DNA of 64,000 bases from Nymphaea colorata (GCF_008831285.2 NC_045142.1:13466716-13530715), one strand, 5' to 3'; numbered from the stretch's first letter, positions 35,155-46,376 are shown. A program made the numbers and translations. Notes: generated by a model not told the origin, from the letters alone.

Positions 35155-37915
35155 TAACCACGGATGGGTGTCACCTTGACGATCAATGTTGTCCAAAGTC
35201 GTGCAGTGTCTAGCAGTATGGTGAACAAGGAGCTGATGTACCTATATGTCACTCTGAATGGAATGTCTACTATTGTGATGGTAGACTCTGGAGCAACGCA
35301 TAACTTCGTCTCAAGAGAGGAGGCGGAGTGAGTGGGATTGAAACTTGTAATGCAACAGAGGACCCTTAAAACAATGAACTCTGAAGTCAGGTCCATCATA
35401 GGAGAAGCGAAGGGTGTAACAGTGGACTTGTTCGACCAGTTGGGCAAAGCGAGGATCTTTTTGTAGCTAGACCTTCGTTTCGGCTACTGGCAAGTCAGAA
35501 TCGTAGAAGGTGATGAATTAAAAATAACTTGCGTCACCCGCTATGGAGCGTATGAGTTCCTAGTCATGCTATTCGGGTTGACGAATGCCCCTGCAACTTT
35601 CTCGACCCTAATGAACAAGATATTCTACCCCTACCTTGACAAGTTTGTGGCAGTCTACGTTGATGACATTGTGGTCTTTAGCAACAACCTAGATGAGCAC
35701 GTCGGTCACTTGAGAACGGTGTTCCAGGTACTCAAAGAAAATGATCTCTATGTGAAGAAGGAGAAATGCATCTTTGACCAAAGAGAGATCAGTTTCTTCG
35801 ACCATATTATAGGAAAAGCTGTGAATGGATCCGGAGAAAGTGAAAGTTGTTTAACACTGGAAGCGACCCTCAAATGTGTCTGAATTGCAGTCCTTTCTTG
35901 GGTTGGCCAATTACTATCAACGGTTCATCACGAGGTATTCATTCATAGCGGTGCCCCTCACTGACCTACTAAAAAAGAATCGATTCTGGATTTGGACTCA
36001 GTCTGCCCAAGATGCCTTTGAAGGCCTTAAGCGTGCCCTTGTACAAGAGCTCCTTCTCAGATTGCCAGATCACTCAAAGCCCTTTGAAGTACACATAGAC
36101 GTCTCAGATTCTGCCATTGGTGGTGTAATAATGTAGGACGGTCATAAAATTGCCTATGATAGCCGAAAGCTGAAGGACCTGAGAAGCGGTACACGGTCCA
36201 TGAACAGGAAATGACTGCCATTGTGCATTGCTTGTGCATATGGGGGCACTACCTACTGGGGGCAGAGTTCATCGTCAAGACAGATAATGTAACCACAAAT
36301 TACTTCAAACCCAGAAGAAGTTAACTCTGAAGCAGGCTCGTTGGCAGGAATTCTTGGCGGAGTTTGATTTCACTTTGGAGTACAAGGTTGGTGAGACCAA
36401 CGTGGTAGCAGATGCATTGAGTCGAAAGGCAGAACTTGCAGCCTCTCGAGCGGGGACCTCCAAAGCCCAATTGGAGGGTGCGATGCTTGAGCGGGTTTGT
36501 GAAAGAATGTAGCAGGACTCATCGGCCCAACACTTGGTTGCCTTGCCCAAAGCGAGAAAGACTCAAAGATTCTGACTACGAGATGGATTGCTCCTCACCA
36601 AGGACAGATGCATTTTCGTGCCAAAGTGGGGTAATCTCCGGTGAGAGCTAACAAAGGAGTGCCACGATACGCTTCAGGCTGGCTATCTAAGCCATGAGCA
36701 GGCTCTGGCCCTTCTCAAACGATGGTATTATTGGTCCCACATGTGCGACGATGTAGAGGCATATGTGAAGACTTGCCTCATCTGCCAGCAGGACAAGAGG
36801 AGTAACCAGAAGTCTGTCGGCTTACTCGAGCCTCTTCCTATTCCAGAGTGTCTGTGGGAGAGCATCTCTATGGACTTTATTGTGAGTCTACCTAAAGTAG
36901 ATGACTACAACTCTATCTTCGTTGTTGTGGATAGGTTTTCTAAGTATGTCACATTCATCCCAATTACGAAGGAGAGTCCAACGGAAAAGACGGCAAAGAT
37001 GTTTGTGAAAAACATCGTAAAGTACTGGGGCGTGCCGAAGAGTATTGTGACTGATCTCGATGTTCGCTTCACAGGCATGTTTTGGCATCAAGTGTTTCGG
37101 CTGCTTGGCTCAGACTTGTTGTTTTCCACAAGCTTCCACCCACATACTGACCGCCAGACCAAATGCATCAATGCCTTGTTAGAACAGTACCTATGGCACT
37201 TTGTCAGCGCCAACCAAAAAAAATTGGGTAAAGCTGCTCGATGTTGCCCAATTTTGTTACAACCTGTAGAAGAGCGAGTCTTCAGGTTACTGCCCCTTCG
37301 AAGTAGCCACCCGATAGCAACCATTGATGCCTCACACTCTTGCTGCCCAAGAGAATGGAAGACACAGCTTCGCCTACTAGTTTGTTAGGGACTGACAAGA
37401 ACAGATAGAGGTAGCTAAGGCGTTCTTGCATAAGGCAGCCAAAAAGATGAAGAAATGGGCTGACAAGAATCGGAGTCTTGCCAAGTTTCGAGTGGGAGAC
37501 CAAGTTCTTGTCAAACTATACCCAGACCGCTCAGGTATTTTACGTGGATGACACCGATCACTGATCCAAAAATATGAACGGTCATTTACGGTGGTCAAGA
37601 GGATTGAGAAGTTAGCATACAAGTTAGACCTATCGCCGAACTCGAAGGTGCATTCTATGTTTCACGTCTGCAACCTTAAGCCCTTCTATCCCGACGAGAG
37701 CCAATTTTGCAACGAGCCCCTTCGACTCGACGGGTCACCGATCGACAATTGGACCAGATCCTTCTATACAAAGTCAACTACCTTGGCGAACTGAAGCGAT
37801 ACTTGGTCAAGTGGGTATATGAAGAAACATGGGAGTATGCATTTCGTTTGAAGTGAAGCCATCCAGAAGAAGTCAGAATCTACCACGAAGCTACTAGCAC
37901 CAAGGACGACACTTG
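35155..37915 (+). pseudogene. Chromovirus pol relic: protease to chromodomain
   Basis: Protease with intact VDSGATHNF near 35281-35307. At about 35420 the sequence passes directly into the RT palm (LFDQLGKARIF), so the RT N-terminus is deleted. RT: catalytic VYVDDIVVFS at 35653. RNase [16 protein letters not shown] near 36090. Integrase: CLICQQDKRSN, MDFIVSLP, VTDLDVRF, but TDRQTKCIN where the family has TDGQTER, so the DDE Glu is Lys at the D-x35-E spacing. Tail: VLVKLYPDRSG, MFHVCNLKPFY and a chromodomain-like ELKRYLVKWVYEETWEYA near 37790-37850. Catalytically dead and frameshifted. Confidence 0.92.
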
Positions 37916-37932
37916 ATTTGAAGGGGGGAGAC

Positions 37933-38322
37933 TGTTTCCTTGTGTCATGTCTGTAAAGTCATCTTTTGCTTTTGTTGTATTTGCTTTGTTTATGTTGTGT
38001 CTTGGTGTAAGCTCGAGTGTTCACCTGTGTCGCAGCACCCTCCCAAAACCGACCCCAAGTGTAAAATTGGTATTCCTTATTTTGGATGGTCGGCATAAGA
38101 ATTTTGTAAGTGTCTTCGGCCATTCTTTGTAAATAAAGTGATGTACTCAATTGTTTAAGTGAATATATTGCGAGTTTTCTTTCCACACTCTATGTGTATT
38201 TTGTGTCTTGAGTTTTCAAAAGACGTTCAAGTGATCTGTGCCCACTTGAACAAGGCAAAGGCTTGCGGCTTACTGGCGAGAGTTTGCTGCACCGCACGGT
38301 CCGGAAGAGTCGGCCCATGATA
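37933..38322 (+). repeat. Chromovirus 3' LTR
   Basis: Preceded by the polypurine tract aaggggggagac. Begins tgtttccttgtgtcatgtct and ends cccatgata, the terminal CA having become TA. Followed by the target duplication ggggc. Confidence 0.93.
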
Positions 38323-38638
38323 GGGGCTGCGGCTGAATTAATATGGTTGCAACATCTTCTTAACAATCTTCAAGTTCTTATACAAGAAAAATAAAGTGTG
38401 ATAATCTAGGTGCAACATATGTTGCAGCCAATCCTGTATTTCATGCCCGTGCCAAACGTATCGAGATTGATTTCCATTTTGTCAGAGAAAAAGTGGCAGC
38501 ACGAGAGATTAGAATTGAGTTTGTTAAATATGAAGATTAGCTTGCAGATATTCTGACTAAGGCACTAGCTGGACCAAAATTTCATGATCTCAAGAACAAG
38601 CTCAACCTTGTTCCCACAAGGGATGGCTCGTGGGGGCG
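38323..38638 (+). pseudogene. Copia RNase H, C-terminal part (part 2)
   Basis: Continuation of the copia pol after the nested chromovirus: [18 protein letters not shown], then [18 protein letters not shown] and LADILTKALAGPKFHDL, the usual end of copia RNase H. It ends at the polypurine tract before the 3' LTR. One stop lies in QEK-stop-SVI and another in KYED-stop-LAD. Confidence 0.92.
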
Positions 38639-38924
38639 TGTTGAGAAAGAGATAAACGCATATCCAAAAGATCTCCCCTTCCTAAAATATCGAATTGTGA
38701 TTGTAACCTCCCTCCTAAGATAATGGAAGGTGATCATAAATATAATCAATATCCTAAAAATATGAATCTAGCTTGTAACGGTTATCCATTAAATAAAGGA
38801 AGCTCTCCCTCTCATAGTGTGTGAGACATTGATTGAGAAAACTTCATCGTGGACATAGGCCAACTCACTGGCTGAACCATGTTAAAATTTTATGCTTTCT
38901 CTTCTTCTTCCTTTCATTTTCACA
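38639..38924 (+). repeat. Copia 3' LTR
   Basis: Starts tgttgagaaagagataaac directly after gtgggggcg, ends cattttcaca, and is followed by the target duplication atctc (38925-38929). About 11% different from the 5' LTR. Confidence 0.95.
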
Positions 38925-39170
38925 ATCTCTAGACACTTTCACGGTTTGTCAAGCCTTCAGATGCCTTTATCTTGCTGCATAAACCTCTTTTACATTGTCT
39001 CATAATTAGTTTATGCATATGCAATTGCAGATATTCGTCAAGAAACTTCATCTTTTTTGTTTCATATGTACATCAGTTGCCCACGGAATTAACTTCTTGC
39101 TCATTTTTCATGGTTTACCCTATATACTGAGCTTTATTTTGATTTCACTCCTATAAACTGAGTTTTATGT

Positions 39171-39470
39171 GATTGCTTGCCAACAAATTTCTCCACAGAG
39201 CATACCAAGGAGATTTTTGCTCAAATGTCGTTTGAACAACAAAGTAACTCTTTTCAATTCAAATGGTATGTCATGGCAAGTTGGATGTTACCATGCAGAT
39301 GGCCATGCCAAATTTATACATGGTTGGGGCATTTTTCGCTTGCTAACAATTTGGAGGAAGGAGATGTGTGTGTTTTTTAGTTAACTCACGGGGACTCTAC
39401 GATGGATGTACACATTTTCAGGGTGGTGGATGAAATTACACCCTTTTCAAGTTTTTGCTCATGTACTTTT
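39171..39470 (+). pseudogene. Decayed B3 DNA-binding domain (REM-type) inside the hAT
   Basis: A near-complete plant B3 fold can be read across two frames. Frame 1: CLPTNFSTEHTKEIFAQMS; shift of one base near 39240; frame 2: KVTLFNSNGMSWQVGCY followed by AKFIHGWGIF; shift back near 39335; frame 1: SLANNLEEGDVCVF, then TAG where GAG (Glu) is usual, then LTHGDSTMDVHIFRVVDE. NNLEEGDVCVFEL and the terminal IFRVV strand are hallmarks of REM/ARF-type B3 domains, plant-specific transcription factors. It lies between the copia insertion and the right end of the hAT, within the hAT boundaries. No other exon of a B3 gene was found. It is most simply a host-gene fragment carried by the transposon, now a pseudogene. 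Confidence 0.78.
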
Positions 39471-39971
39471 GTCCTCAGTTCAGCTGAAAGTGATTACCTT
39501 CTACCACAGTATTTGTTGCACTAGTTATGTTCATCCTTTTTGTTAATAGCCAGGGTGACTTGCACATCCTTTTATTTTTGCCTTCATGGGGTATTAGTAT
39601 TACCCTACTAATGTGATATTTGTGACATTCACAAAAGCTCAATTTCAAGCATTTCAGTTTCACAGTGTAGCTTTTTTCTTTGCAAGGAAACAATAGCTAA
39701 AAGGGTTTTCTTAACAACACAAAACATAGTGTATGCCTAAAAAAGCTGGCCCAACAAGATCTGGCCCGGACCAACAATAATCGGGCAGGGGCGGGCCTCG
39801 GGCATACACTAAAGCCCAAGGCCCGATAATACAAAGCCCAGCCCGGCCAGGTTAGAAACGGGCCGGGTCTCGGGCTGGCCCGATGGCAATGACGGGCTTA
39901 CATTTGGGCATTTTTTTTTAGGCTGGGCTGGCCCAGCCCACCCCAACCCGATGCCTAGCCCTACATAAGAG

Positions 39972-41103
39972 GGGCCAGGTTAGGTGGCATAGGGGTTTCA
40001 GGATCCATGTGATTGGAATGCTCCTGAACGCAGAGATTGATGTATAAAGTGATTCTTCCCCCAGCTACTTGGAGGAGCTCATCCTCGTCATGAGGCAGCA
40101 AGTGTGGGATATGGTTACTGCAATAATACAATTGAGCTCAATGAAATATGCGTCAAGGTAGTGGTTACTCCAAACTATGCCAATATTCTCGATAACTCAA
40201 TGTTTGGGACTCTAAGCTGCATAATGGTCAGCCCTAAATACACTGACAAGATAAGTGACATCATTGATCTTACTCAGGTGGGTGTGTGTGTATGCATCAT
40301 AAAAATCATAAAAATTCATGAGATTCTCAATTGCATGTTTATTTATTTATTTATTTATTTATTTGTTTGTTTGTTCATTTAACTGTTTTCTCTATTATCA
40401 CTGATATCGTCAGTTTTTTGTGATTCAGATTGAGTCTACTTTGTTGGAATGTTGAATAAAATTGCAAACCAAACTTAATGAACCTTTTGAAATATGATTT
40501 ACCAGTGCTAGAGTGAGCTTTCTTTTCTTCCAGTGATGATACTCACTCGTTATTATTTTAACAATCAATACAATACATAAACTCTACACTCAAATGATAT
40601 ATTAGAGATCTTGTGATGATTTTCTTTGTACTTAGTGGTTGTGCTGATGCTACATCTATCTGCCTTCATTAGGTTTTCACCATGTAATGGATGATGCTTG
40701 TTGTTTAGGCAGCTGAATGGATGGGGAATGCTGGGAAGAAATATGACAACGTCATATACTTTTCTCCTATAAACTTCTACCTATACAAACTTGTACACCT
40801 TTTTTGCTGTTAGAGACCAAGACTTGAGAGTTATGACTCTCTAACATATGTATAAAGTAATATTTTTATTAATAGGTGTTTTTCATTGGCAACATTAACT
40901 GCTAGAACAGATCGTGCCATACATTAATTATGTAGGCAAGTTATCTGTGCATAATAGACATATCAATCCTAGGCCAAGTATATAGGTGTGTGATTGTTCT
41001 GCTTCCACCTCACTTTTTTTTTAAAAAAAAAAGACTACACTTAAAAAAAAGAACTCTATATCTATTTTATTTTCGTGTTTTGTTGTGTATGACATTGGAT
41101 ACA
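39972..41103 (+). repeat. Gypsy 3' LTR, second part
   Basis: Resumes after the hAT and its right target duplication (39964-39971). Aligns to the reverse complement of 14656-15710 along its length: for example ccaaactatgccaatattct, then a gtatgcat..ataaaaat block, then attattttaacaatcaatac, and finally gtgtatgacattgga before the end. Contains a (TTTA)n run at 40340-40370. Ends with aca at 41103 by comparison with the inverted LTR. Confidence 0.88.
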
Positions 41104-43061
41104 AAATCCCATGCACTTGCAAATACAAACCTATGGATTATGTGGTTCAAAGCTATTATTGCATATTTGTAAGTCTCAACTATACAACCAGCATTATTGT
41201 TATGTGACAAGTCAACTTCCAAATGTCAGCCTAACCCGTAAAGCATGAACACACCAATCACATATTGATAGACTGCCAATTTGTAAGAGATTAAGCAAAG
41301 GCAGGTGCAATTCAAATTCAGTATGTTCCTTTATAATTGTAGCTGGTAGAATCTTTACACAGCTTCTTGAAAGAGAACAGTTTATCTTTACAAAATCCAA
41401 ACTAAGTTTATGCATTTGCATGCTCTAGTTAATGTTGAGTTTTATTTTCTTAAAGGATAAATTAAAATTTTTCATGGTTAAGTATTACGTGGAAGCTGCT
41501 GGTAGCATTCTTCTCAAGACAATGTAGATATATGTCTGAAGATCAAAATCAATACGAAGCACTAGGCGTGATCGCCATCTTGGCTATCTTTGTTTTCTGC
41601 TGTTTTGCATCCAAACTTGCTGCTATAGTCTGTCTTGGCCCTTGGCTATGTTCTTTTGAGATTGTCTTCCATTTATTACAACATTGCACACGATTTGAAA
41701 TAGAGAATGACGACATGGGGATCTGCCTATTGCTTCTTATGGTGTCACGATTTCATAATGTTTCTGCAATTCCATTTCTCTAATTTGTTTCTTTAAAATG
41801 ACTCCATGCAGTATTATTATATTTCTCTCATTTTTCTGCTATTGTTCTTGAATAAGACAAGGACGACGAGCAAACAGTTTGATGTCTTTTTCAAACTCCA
41901 TTAGTTTTCACCAATGCAAGTGAAGACCGACTCTCCATCAAGGAAATGCATCCAATTTTCAACCAACTTACAATAAATATATTATTAATATCATTAAAGG
42001 CCACATTCCATGCAAAAGAAAATGCATGCGCTTGGAGATGACAATCAACTGCTGGCAACTCACTTATTTAAGAAGCTGCTTATATGCACATGCCTGTGCA
42101 TGAGTGCTTGACACCTACCCCATGGGTGAGCCAAGGGCATTTTAAGAGTGAGTCAGAGGTCCACATATCATGCACCAGGGGTTGTGCACGGTTCACTCTA
42201 ATGCACTTAACCATCTCTCACTTATTATAACCGAAAAAGACCATACAAACTTACAATATGAGCTTTTCTAAATAAAAAAGCACAAAAGGCAAGCACAGAA
42301 AGCACATTCATCCATGGTAAAAGCATAAGCACGTGCAATGGATCCCTTTTGTCTTTTAGAGGGTAAAATGGGAAGAGAAATTTTATAGGCCCCACATGCA
42401 CAAAACCAAACCCCAACTTGTAACGGGGCTCACCGGAGGGTCTGAAGAATAAGGTGGTGAGAGAGTTACGAATTGTTGTTTTTCCAACAAGGAGGAGACG
42501 GTGGGAGAGACATTCACGTCATGACCATATTCCTTGTCGTGTTTGTCCTTCTTAACTACGAGACGTTGAATTCTTTAATGAGATTTCAAGGGTAGACTAC
42601 AAAGTGATTTCCTGATCTTATGATTCTAAAAATTTTCTGGTTCGTAAGCATGAGAAGTAAGGTGACCAAGAATTGTCAAAGGGCGAACTACTTGATAGAT
42701 ATGAGTAAAGAACAGCGGTGCCCAATGCCCATATCATTTTACCAATCTCGACGCTTTTGTTTACATGATCTCTCTCAAGTGAAGCTGCACAGAACAAAAG
42801 TAAGGAAGGTAGAAAGAATGAAAGGACTGGATAAGAGGAATAACGGTCATGAACTCCTTAATGGCGCCATATCTATCCACACCTTCTTCCTTTTCTGTTT
42901 AATTATCATAGGGTCACGAAGAAGATGAAGTTGTGACAGTGTTTGTATGTCAGTTTAAGCGCCTGAGTTTTAGAGAGAATGAACATCAGATGTTTCATTC
43001 ATAACTACTCTTTTGGCGGATGTTTCTAGCTGCATCTATGCTTCGGATTTCACTTCTATGG
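41104..43061. other. Intergenic DNA and 3' region of the IDD gene
   Basis: No transposon domain or convincing gene. Open frames at 41532-41783 and 42620-42928 have no recognised domain. The right part must contain the 3' untranslated region of the minus-strand IDD gene. Confidence 0.45.
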
Positions 43062-44990
43062 TCAAGGATCGCTGCCACTGTAGGCTTTCAGATTCATGGA
43101 AGACCGAATTGCCGCAAAGCTCGCAAGCTCCTGCTCTGAGAACCGCCCACTAGGGTCTCCAACTCCTAAAAAATCTCTTGTCAATCCATGCTCAGTTTCT
43201 TGACGTTGACATTGAAGTTTTAGCTGACCGTTTCTTGAACTTGGCAGGATCAAACCTGCCAAAGTGGGGGATGAATCTATAAAGGAACTCACGCTTGCAT
43301 GGTTGAACACCCCGTTACCGTTCGCTGCCGGCAGCAAAGTCATGAACTCCTGCAAATTTTCCTGTTGTTTAGACTGCCCAAGCAGCTGAAACTCGTTTGT
43401 GGCCTGGACATCGTGGGGCGACACAAAGGCGGCCTTGGAAGAGGACACGCCAATTGAACGCAGCAGAGATGGGTTGCTTGTGGTTGCACCCATTTGAGCT
43501 GCTTTCTGCAACAAGGCTGTCGCTGACATGTGAGAGGAATTCACCTTCTGGTTCTGAGAGGTGTTGCACGAAGAAGCTAAGCTGCCCAACTGCTGGTTCT
43601 TCACCATTTCATCCATCAAAGCACCATTGGACGTCGACAGTGAGAGGTTAGCCACGGTTCCGGCCGAGGAAGTCCTATTCATCCACAGTGAGGGGAAGCA
43701 CCCACCATACTCCGGCGCTGCCGCTGCCAATGCCTCCGCCACCGCCGATGAGCTGAACAGGGTTGTCGCCGATGCCAACTGTACCAATTGTGGCGGGCAG
43801 CCCAGGCTCCTGGGTCCCTGAGTGACGGCTGAGCCAGCCATGGGCTTGCAGGAATCCGGGAAGTAGCTTAGTGGATTAGCTCCAACGTCAATGGACTGAT
43901 CGATAAGTAGAGACAGTCCTTCCTTTTCGGAGTTTCTTTGCCCGAGATCGGCAGCGGTGTAGTCTCCAGCAGCGAAGGCAGGCTGCAAAATAGGGCAGAA
44001 TTGGTTGACAGATCCCCTGGATATTGTTGCTCTGGACGGCGATGATGGGGAGCTAACCAAATGGGAGTTGGAGTTAAGGGAGTCGTTCTTGAAGTCTATG
44101 TTGGTCGAGTTCCCGGTGGAAAGCCTTGCACTCTCTTCCGCCAGGGCGTCGCAGAACGCTCTGTGAGTTACAAAACTGTCCTTCCTGCAATCAGAAAACC
44201 AACAAAGTAAACGAAGAGCCTTAAATCTTTCAATTAATGAAAAAAATGAGCTGCCATGGATGAATCTTCTTCATGAATAAGATGATGAAGGTCACCGTGA
44301 GAATAGAGTGCCACAGTCGCACTTGTATTCCCTAGTCCCGCACGTTTTGGAATGGGCTTTCCAGTCGGATTTAACGGCATATTTCTTGGAACACTTCTCG
44401 CACTTCCATTTCTTCTCGCCATGCTTCCTACTGAAATGTTTCTTGATCCCCGTAAGATCGCCGAGAGCTCTCGAGGGATCATGGTGCACGCAGGTCTTCT
44501 CAGGGCAGATGTATACCCGCTTCCTGACCTCCTTGCTCGACCGCTGGCGGAGCTTCCATGGGAGATTGTGGCCACGGCGATGCAGTTGCAGGTTTTGATC
44601 TCTTTGAAATCCCTTGTTGCAGATCTCGCACACGAACCTGTTAGTGGCCATGAGCGTCCGTGGGGATAGCGCTATCACTTCTGCATCCGGATCTGTATGA
44701 AGGCGATCGAGTTAAGCAATTTTACCTCCAACCATTCATCACTATCCTTCGCCTTTTCCATGAACCAGAGAGTGGGGAGACACAAATCTCAAGATCACAG
44801 AGCAAAGAGAAAAGAAGAAGAAATTAATGGTACCTGGAGTTCCAGGGAGGTTTCTTTTCTTCTTCTTAGCAGGAGGTTGATCTTCGGATTGCTTTAGATT
44901 TAAAGCAGGTTTTGGATCCGCCATAAAGCTTCTGGTAGATGGCAGTAGGTGAATCGCATCGGCGTCGGACATGTCTCGCCGATTGATCAT
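43062..44990 (-). CDS. IDD: INDETERMINATE DOMAIN (IDD) C2H2 zinc-finger transcription factor
   Basis: Minus-strand gene, exons 44834-44990, 44296-44692 and 43062-44184 (1677 nt, 558 residues). Both introns have GT...AG ends (gtacca and gtgacc donors; cag acceptors) and the frame is preserved. Features: basic KKKKR (42-46, likely nuclear signal); the ID signature PGTPDPDAEVIALSPRTLMA; four fingers: C74/C77/H90/H94, C115/C120/H138/H143, C150/C153/H166/C170 and C177/C179/H192/C196; C-terminal motifs MSATALLQKAAQMGA (404-418) and TRDFLGVG (520-527), typical of the JACKDAW/BALDIBIS/NUTCRACKER-like group. Known family role: nuclear DNA-binding partners of SHR/SCR and DELLA GRAS proteins in development. 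Start: first ATG of the frame (44988-44990); a second Met six codons later (44970-44972) is possible. All zinc ligands are intact, so it is probably functional. Confidence 0.95.
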
Positions 44991-45340
44991 GACTCTTCCA
45001 AAACTGGCGATGCTTCTTCGGCCGAATCTCAGATCAAAAGCTTTCTTGGGTTCTGTTAGCAAGAGAAGTGAAAGGAGAAGGAAAAGCTTTCAATAAAGTA
45101 AGAACCTCCTCTACACAGCAAGGAAAGATAAACACCTTGCTGCCAACATATATGCCCACTTCACCATGAAGCGAAGCAATCTCAGCAAACTCTTTTTCAG
45201 CACTAAACTGCCGGTGAATCTCTCGAATATGCGTGGGTAGAAGCAAAAACACAAAAGCAGACCGAAAGTTGAAGTATATCCTCTCTCTCTCTCTCTCTCT
45301 CTCTCCCTGAAAATTTAAACATCTGGTGGCGTTCATCAGA
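44991..45340. promoter_or_regulatory. 5' leader region of the IDD gene, with CT tract
   Basis: Sequence upstream of the IDD ATG. A (CT)12-13 run lies at 45281-45305 (GA on the sense strand). The minus-strand reading frame stays open upstream only from a TTG, so the leader adds no credible protein. An acceptor-like ttgctaacag lies just upstream at about 45050-45060, so a leader intron is possible. Confidence 0.45.
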
Positions 45341-45756
45341 ACCGAATTATTTTAAGGCAACATAATAGTCGAATGGTGTTTTTCTTTTGGAGTGGTTCAG
45401 CTTTTAGCTTTCAAGTATTAATTTAGTGGGTTTTAGTTGATTCCTTTCTAACTGTTAAAAAAGTAAAAGGTGGTGGTCTAGGTGAGGTGATTTCTACATG
45501 ATAACACATATGATGAGGTGATGACACAAACGCTGAGGTGGTTCTTTACAAAAGATCGATGGATATCTGTGTAAAAAATATAAAGAGGAAAGAAAAAGGC
45601 AAAGAGAAAGTGAAAAAGAAGGCAGTCCTTTCACCCCTTTTGGTGAGAATGATTAAGTTATAATTGTGCCAGTTCCCCTCACCCCGTATCAGCTTCAATG
45701 TACAATTCTTCGCTTCGAATCAACTTCATTACCTTTCTACTTTACTGATTCAGCAA

Positions 45757-45801
<45 letters not shown>

Positions 45802-46235
45802 TTTTCCCTAGCAGCAACACAACAGATGGTGTCATTCGCTTCCCTTGAATCTCCTTTTGAACACTAATTTGCCTCTCTTTTCTGGCCAGTATGAATGGTA
45901 ACTGGAAAAGTTATCCCAAAGAATCTCAAGGTACACGATCACTTCCATACTGTTTAGTTCTATTTGTGGCTTACTTACGATTAAAGGAAAAGAAGATTTA
46001 AAACATGAGAAAAACAAAGCACTACGTAGACTACTGACTGCTTGTCTTACGAACTGTGCCGTTGCGTTCTTGGCCAGCTCCAGCGATCAGCTAATTAAGG
46101 ATTTCAGACAGTAAAGTTTCTCTGTAGGCCTACGACATATATTTTTGTATCTTTGCATAATTATTGACCATTGATCTCCAATAATGATTACTATATTTCG
46201 GGGTGAAGAGAGCACATTTTAGTTAGGCACTACTA
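45341..46235. other. Intergenic DNA upstream of the IDD gene
   Basis: No supported gene. A (CT)n microsatellite occupies about 45758-45799 and makes Ser/Leu-rich open frames that are not genes. The IDD promoter probably lies here. Confidence 0.45.
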
Positions 46236-46376
46236 ATAAAATTTTTAAATTTTTAAAGAGCACCAACATGTAAATGAAGAAAACTTCCCTGAAATATATA
46301 GATATATGAATAAGAATTTATGTTGGGTTTGTGTGGGCAATTGCCTACATAGTGCATACACCTGCCTCCGCCCCTG
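46236..46376. mobile_element. hAT-like end (truncated MITE)
   Basis: The right terminus reads cctgcctccgcccctg (46361-46376), the reverse complement of the CAGGGGCGGAGG-type hAT end. AT-rich interior to the left. No matching left end or 8-bp duplication was found, so the left boundary is a guess. Confidence 0.4.

Larger units (their letters stand above)
33579..38322 (+). mobile_element. Ty3/gypsy chromovirus nested in the copia (4.74 kb)
   Basis: LTRs 33579-33991 and 37933-38322, primer-binding site, gag, protease, RT, RNase H, integrase and a chromodomain-like tail. Flanks ggggt (33574-33578) and ggggc (38323-38327) form a 5-bp target duplication with one mismatch; the copia reading AMVGAAAELIW is restored when the element is removed. 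Integrase sequence resembles the Galadriel lineage (inference from motif memory). The element is short because the region between protease and RT is deleted. Confidence 0.94.
27172..38924 (+). mobile_element. Ty1/copia retrotransposon (11.75 kb with a nested gypsy)
   Basis: Full-length element with 287- and 286-bp LTRs and a perfect 5-bp target duplication atctc (27167-27171 and 38925-38929). Primer-binding site follows the 5' LTR; a polypurine tract (gtgggggcg) precedes the 3' LTR. Domain order gag, protease, integrase, RT, RNase H proves copia. The gag sequence resembles the Ale/Retrofit lineage. The two LTRs differ at about 32 of 287 positions by my alignment. It was enlarged by an internal tandem duplication and by a 4.7-kb gypsy in RNase H. 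Confidence 0.95.
22666..39963. mobile_element. hAT DNA transposon (17.3 kb, carrying nested insertions)
   Basis: Left end taagcatgggcattgggccg; reverse complement of the right end tagggctaggcatcgggttg. Flanks are cataaaag (22658-22665) and cataagag (39964-39971): an 8-bp duplication with one mismatch, as expected for hAT. Both subterminal regions (22666-22820 and 39740-39963) are full of GGCCC/GGGCC words, the usual kind of transposase-binding sites. The surrounding gypsy LTR continues across the element when it is removed. Without the copia insertion the hAT is about 5.5 kb. It contains a dead transposase and a B3-domain relic. Confidence 0.9.

Noticed and set aside
39740-39963. Independent GGCC-rich MITE
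   Set aside because: It is the right arm of the large hAT: the 8-bp target duplication pairs with 22658-22665 and the gypsy LTR continues right after it.
40065-40806. Apparent exon pair with splice-like gtgggt and tag borders (open frame 40104-40382, then a 30-codon block near 40710)
   Set aside because: Both blocks align with the reverse complement of the gypsy LTR at 14656-15710; they are the continuation of that LTR beyond the hAT, not a gene.
41532-41783. 83-codon frame with hydrophobic stretches
   Set aside because: No signal beyond hydrophobic composition in AT-rich DNA; no homologue recognised.
43369-44669. Frames antisense or shifted to the IDD exons
   Set aside because: Shadows of the zinc-finger gene, which has clear domains and splice sites in its own frame.
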